DNA of 64,000 nt from the NCBI GenBank assembly GCA_947502405.1, contig CANMZT010000007.1:124001-188000 (forward strand), read 5' to 3'. This DNA is from an uncultured Algibacter sp. GTDB taxonomy: Bacteria; Bacteroidota; Bacteroidia; Flavobacteriales; Flavobacteriaceae. The translations under genes were made by a program, and so were the position numbers. Positions 61,045 to 64,000 of this stretch are shown here, piece after piece; the stretch's first letter is position 1, and every line of letters begins with the position of its first letter. Under the pieces are notes generated by a model. That model was not told where the DNA came from. It ran no database searches and was given only the letters and a program-made list of their open reading frames with translations.

Positions 61045-61833
61045 TTAAAGATTCTTTGTTAAAAAGTAAGTAGAAACTAAAACAGATAATATTGAAGCAA
61101 TTGTAGTCAAGTTTTGAAAAGCTGTCTCTCCTGTACCAATAGCTTTACGTTTTAAAGGTTTAACCAAAATCATATCATTGGGTTGTATGAAGTAAAACGG
61201 CGATTTCATAGCTTTAATATCTGTTAAATCGATATGATGTATTTTTTGACCATCTGGATATTGCCTAATCACTAAAATATCTTTTCGGTCAGCTGTTGGA
61301 GGAAGACCTCCCGCATTTGCTAGCGCCTCTATAATATTTACACGGTCTTGAAACAAGGTATATACACCAGCACCACCCTCTCCAGTTACAGTATATCTTA
61401 ATCCAGATAATTTAACTGTTACAAATATCTCTGCTGTTTCTTTAAAATATTTTTCGAGTAAAGCATTTTCAACCTTAGTTTTTATCTCATCTATAGTGTA
61501 GCCTAACACATTAATTTTTCCTAAAATAGGAAACTCAATATTACCGTGTAAATCAACCGTAAAACCACTAAAATATAAACCTCCATTTCCCAATCCCCCA
61601 TTAGTACTTTCAACAGGGTTAAAAATATCAACAAGTTCTGGATCTAAAGCTTTTACATTAATACTTAAAATATCACTTACCTGAACTTTATATGGTTTTG
61701 GCAACTCATTTACTATTAAAGACGTATCTACACCATCACCTTTATCTTGTAAGTAAACAAGGTCCTTATTAGTAATACAAGAGCTTAGTAGCAAGCTAAT
61801 AACCAATAAAATAACAAGAAAACGGCTCTTCAT
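61045..61833 (-). CDS. polysaccharide export outer-membrane lipoprotein Wza-like
   Basis: A 262-residue lipoprotein (signal ends LLLSSC; Cys19 is anchored). A polysaccharide-export domain (about 45-135; PKPYKVQVSDILSINVKALD, GNIEFPILGKINVLGYT) is followed by an SLBB domain (RYTVTGEGGAGVYTLFQDRV, IEALANAGGLPPTADRKDIL) and a C-terminal hydrophobic helix (about 243-260). It is shorter than E. coli Wza (379 residues) but normal for Bacteroidota. It should form the outer-membrane exit. First gene of the glycan block, with a -7 box 23 bases upstream. Confidence 0.92.
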   Translation of the reverse strand: MKSRFLVILLVISLLLSSCITNKDLVYLQDKGDGVDTSLIVNELPKPYKVQVSDILSINVKALDPELVDIFNPVESTNGGLGNGGLYFSGFTVDLHGNIEFPILGKINVLGYTIDEIKTKVENALLEKYFKETAEIFVTVKLSGLRYTVTGEGGAGVYTLFQDRVNIIEALANAGGLPPTADRKDILVIRQYPDGQKIHHIDLTDIKAMKSPFYFIQPNDMILVKPLKRKAIGTGETAFQNLTTIASILSVLVSTYFLTKNL

Positions 61834-61855
61834 ATTGAGGCAAATTGATTTAACA

Positions 61856-61863
61856 CAAATATA
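61856..61863 (-). promoter_or_regulatory. main -7 promoter box of the polysaccharide block
   Basis: The minus strand reads TATATTTG, an exact TAnnTTTG match. Transcription would begin near 61849, about 16 bases before the wza-like start codon. It is the best candidate for the promoter of the block down to 25,915. No clear -33 element is seen. Confidence 0.55.
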
Positions 61864-61939
61864 ACTTTTAGTGTTGAAGAATAAAACTTATGGCGGATTT
61901 TTTGGTTTTTTGTCCGTTATTTGCAAAAAACAAAAGCTT

Positions 61940-63805
61940 TTGAATTACTTAACCGTTGAAAATATTTCCAAATCTTATGGAGAACTGATGCTTTTTGAGG
62001 GCATATCCTTTAGCGTTCATAAAGACCAAAAAATAGCTTTTGTAGCCAAAAATGGAACCGGTAAAACATCTATATTAAACATATTATCTGGTGACGACGC
62101 TGCTGACTCTGGCAACGTTATTTACAGAAAAGATATCAAGACTTCTTTCTTGTCTCAAGATCCAAAATTCGATAATTCTCTTACGATTGAAGAAACAATT
62201 TTTGCTAGTGAAAACCCAATTTTAAAAATTATTTCAAACTATGAAAAAGCACTTTTAAACCCTGAAGACATTGAAGTGTATCAGGCTGCTTTTGATGCTA
62301 TGGATCGACACCAAGCATGGGATTTTGAGACCCTTTACAAACAAATTCTTTTTAAACTTAAACTTGATAATTTAGGGCAGAAAGTAAGCACCCTTTCTGG
62401 AGGGCAAAAAAAACGTTTAGCTTTGGCAAATGCATTAATCAACAAGCCCGATTTACTTATTCTGGATGAACCTACAAACCATCTGGATTTAGAAATGATA
62501 GAATGGCTTGAAGCCTTTTTTGCTAAGGAGAACATAACTCTTTTTATGGTAACACACGACCGTTATTTTTTAGAGCGTGTTTGTAATGAAATTATAGAGT
62601 TAGATAATGGGCAGCTTTATAGCTATAAAGGTAATTACTCCTATTATCTTGAAAAACGAAATGAAAGGTTAGAACGCGAAGCTATAGAAGCTGGAAAAAC
62701 CAAACAACTTTTTAAGAAAGAACTGGAATGGATGCGAAGACAGCCAAAAGCCAGAACTACAAAATCAAAATCTAGAATTGATGACTTTTTCGATATCAAA
62801 CATAAAGCGCATCAAAGAAGGAAAGAACACGAAATTCAGTTAGAATTAAACATGGAACGACTAGGGAGTAAAATCCTAGAGTTTCACAAAGTTTCAAAAG
62901 CTTTTAAAGACAAAACCATTCTAGATGCATTCGATTACACGTTTAAAAAAGGAGAACGCGTTGGTATTATTGGAAAAAATGGCACAGGAAAAACCACATT
63001 TTTAAATATTTTAACCCAAACTAACCAGCCCGATTCTGGCAAAGTAGTAAAAGGTGATACAGTTAAGTTTGGCTACTACACCCAAAATGGAATTGCCATT
63101 AAACCAGAACAAAAAGTTATTGATGTTATTAAAGAATTTGGTGATTATATTCCTTTAAAAAAAGGCAGACAAATAAGCGCACAACAATTTTTAGAGCGTT
63201 TTTTATTCAGTAGAAAAAAGCAGTATGATTTTGTTGAAAAATTAAGTGGTGGTGAGCGTAAACGCCTTTATTTATGTACAGTTTTAATACAAAACCCTAA
63301 TTTTCTAATTCTAGATGAGCCTACAAACGATTTGGATATTGTTACTCTTAATGTATTGGAAAGTTTTCTACTAGATTTCCCTGGCTGCATTATTGTAGTT
63401 TCTCATGATCGCTATTTTATGGATAAAGTTATCGATCATCTTTTTGTTTTTAGAGGTGATGGTGTTATTGAAGATTTTCCTGGAAATTATACAGATTTTC
63501 GAGTATATGAGGATAGTCAACCTGTGATTTCAAATGCAGCACCTGATGATAAAAAAGATAAAACATCCTGGAAACAAAACGAGGCATCAAAATTATCATT
63601 TAATGAAGAAAAAGAATTACGAAATATTGAGAGCAAGCTGAATACTTTAGCGTTTGATAAGAAAGCATTAGAAAACAAGTTCAATAACCCTGATTTGTCT
63701 CAAGACGAAATTAATAAGCTGTCAGATGAGCTTCAAGGTATTATTGATACTATTGAAGCTAAAGAAGAACGCTGGTTTGAATTATCTTCTAAACTAGAAG
63801 AATAA
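61940..63805 (+). CDS. ABC-F family ATPase (ribosome-associated, Uup-like)
   Basis: A 621-residue protein with two ATPase domains and no membrane part. Walker A motifs are AKNGTGKTS (about 38) and GKNGTGKTT, signatures are LSGGQKKR and LSGGERKR, and Walker B motifs are LLILDEPTNHLD and FLILDEPTNDLD. The linker has RRQPKARTTKSKSR, and the C-terminus is a coiled coil (about 555-621). ABC-F proteins act on the ribosome. I start at TTG 61940 (reading MNYLTVENISKSYGE), because family members begin there; an earlier GTG at 61871 adds 23 non-conserved residues. Confidence 0.9.
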   Translation: MNYLTVENISKSYGELMLFEGISFSVHKDQKIAFVAKNGTGKTSILNILSGDDAADSGNVIYRKDIKTSFLSQDPKFDNSLTIEETIFASENPILKIISNYEKALLNPEDIEVYQAAFDAMDRHQAWDFETLYKQILFKLKLDNLGQKVSTLSGGQKKRLALANALINKPDLLILDEPTNHLDLEMIEWLEAFFAKENITLFMVTHDRYFLERVCNEIIELDNGQLYSYKGNYSYYLEKRNERLEREAIEAGKTKQLFKKELEWMRRQPKARTTKSKSRIDDFFDIKHKAHQRRKEHEIQLELNMERLGSKILEFHKVSKAFKDKTILDAFDYTFKKGERVGIIGKNGTGKTTFLNILTQTNQPDSGKVVKGDTVKFGYYTQNGIAIKPEQKVIDVIKEFGDYIPLKKGRQISAQQFLERFLFSRKKQYDFVEKLSGGERKRLYLCTVLIQNPNFLILDEPTNDLDIVTLNVLESFLLDFPGCIIVVSHDRYFMDKVIDHLFVFRGDGVIEDFPGNYTDFRVYEDSQPVISNAAPDDKKDKTSWKQNEASKLSFNEEKELRNIESKLNTLAFDKKALENKFNNPDLSQDEINKLSDELQGIIDTIEAKEERWFELSSKLEE

Positions 63806-63808
63806 GCT

Positions 63809-64000
63809 ATGCTTTATCAAGTTAGTCAATACACTAAATTTCTTTTAAAATCCACCAATCAACATGGTGTACACTCACCTTTTGTGTACAATTTAGTTAC
63901 TAAATGCTTTTATGATAAAAAGCACTATAAAGCATATAATATTATTTCGGACTACAGAAAATCACTTTTAACTAATAAGAGTAAAATTGAAGTTATTGAT
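63809..64000 (+). CDS. class I SAM-dependent methyltransferase, N-terminal part
   Basis: The first 64 codons are present; the gene runs off the window. The start reads MLYQVSQYTKFLLKSTNQHG and continues VHSPFVYNLVTKCFYDKKHY, the typical N-terminus of a flavobacterial O-methyltransferase-like family. The SAM-binding glycine loop would follow just after the window edge (IEVID begins that strand). It starts 3 bases after the stop of the ABC-F gene, so both probably share a transcript. Confidence 0.75.
   Translation, partial: MLYQVSQYTKFLLKSTNQHGVHSPFVYNLVTKCFYDKKHYKAYNIISDYRKSLLTNKSKIEVID

Noticed and set aside
61871-61939. N-terminal extension of the ABC-F protein from a GTG
   Set aside because: The added 23 residues do not resemble ABC-F starts, and the protein reads normally from TTG at 61940.

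Overview
The window looks like a chromosomal segment of a flavobacterium (Bacteroidota, family Flavobacteriaceae). It is AT-rich. It carries long-form NusB, a DUF3276/PUR-family protein, PorV2-like and DUF4105 envelope proteins, and the order kdsD-tatC-lptB beside recQ. Several starts are preceded by the Bacteroidota -7 promoter motif TAnnTTTG. I saw no rRNA, tRNA, CRISPR array or insertion sequence.

Layout. 1-11.5 kb is mostly housekeeping: a pentapeptide-repeat protein, a DUF1801/YdeI protein, nusB-DUF1573-yajC (minus strand), an ABC exporter, a PUR-like protein, a CsaA-BASS transporter-acyltransferase operon, a redoxin, a GNAT enzyme, a DinB/YfiT enzyme and a fused cyclophilin-FKBP isomerase. 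12.1-14.3 kb is a small accessory patch with an RteC-like gene, a ParD/ParE toxin-antitoxin pair, inverted repeats and a composite dispersed repeat. 14.3-25.9 kb returns to core functions: recQ, kdsD-tatC-lptB, a GH5 lipoprotein, an SPFH protein with a small Arc-type protein, pssA-terC, a PorV2-like protein and a DUF4105 protein.

From 61,833 down to 25,915 runs a minus-strand block of 31 codirectional genes, about 36 kb, mostly with tiny gaps or overlaps. It starts, after a good -7 box, with Wza-like lipoprotein, Wzc-like tyrosine kinase, and Wzm and Wzt ABC exporter subunits. A radical SAM-pyruvyltransferase fusion, about 20 glycosyltransferases (GT2, GT4, GT10, others) and a WbsX protein follow. 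It continues with a nonulosonate pair (NeuB-like synthase without SAF domain, and a CMP-sugar synthetase fused to a HAD phosphatase), a second pyruvyltransferase, an O-antigen ligase/polymerase and a polyprenyl-phosphate sugar transferase. Together they should build and export an acidic cell-surface polysaccharide or glycan that probably contains a sialic-acid-like sugar, fucose-type and pyruvate-ketal decorations. No Wzx flippase is visible, so Wzm/Wzt is the only evident inner-membrane exporter.

After the capsule block come a divergent ABC-F ATPase gene and the first 64 codons of a SAM-dependent methyltransferase, cut by the window edge. The only gene-free stretch over 300 bases (3,268-3,599) holds a dispersed repeat and two divergent promoter candidates.
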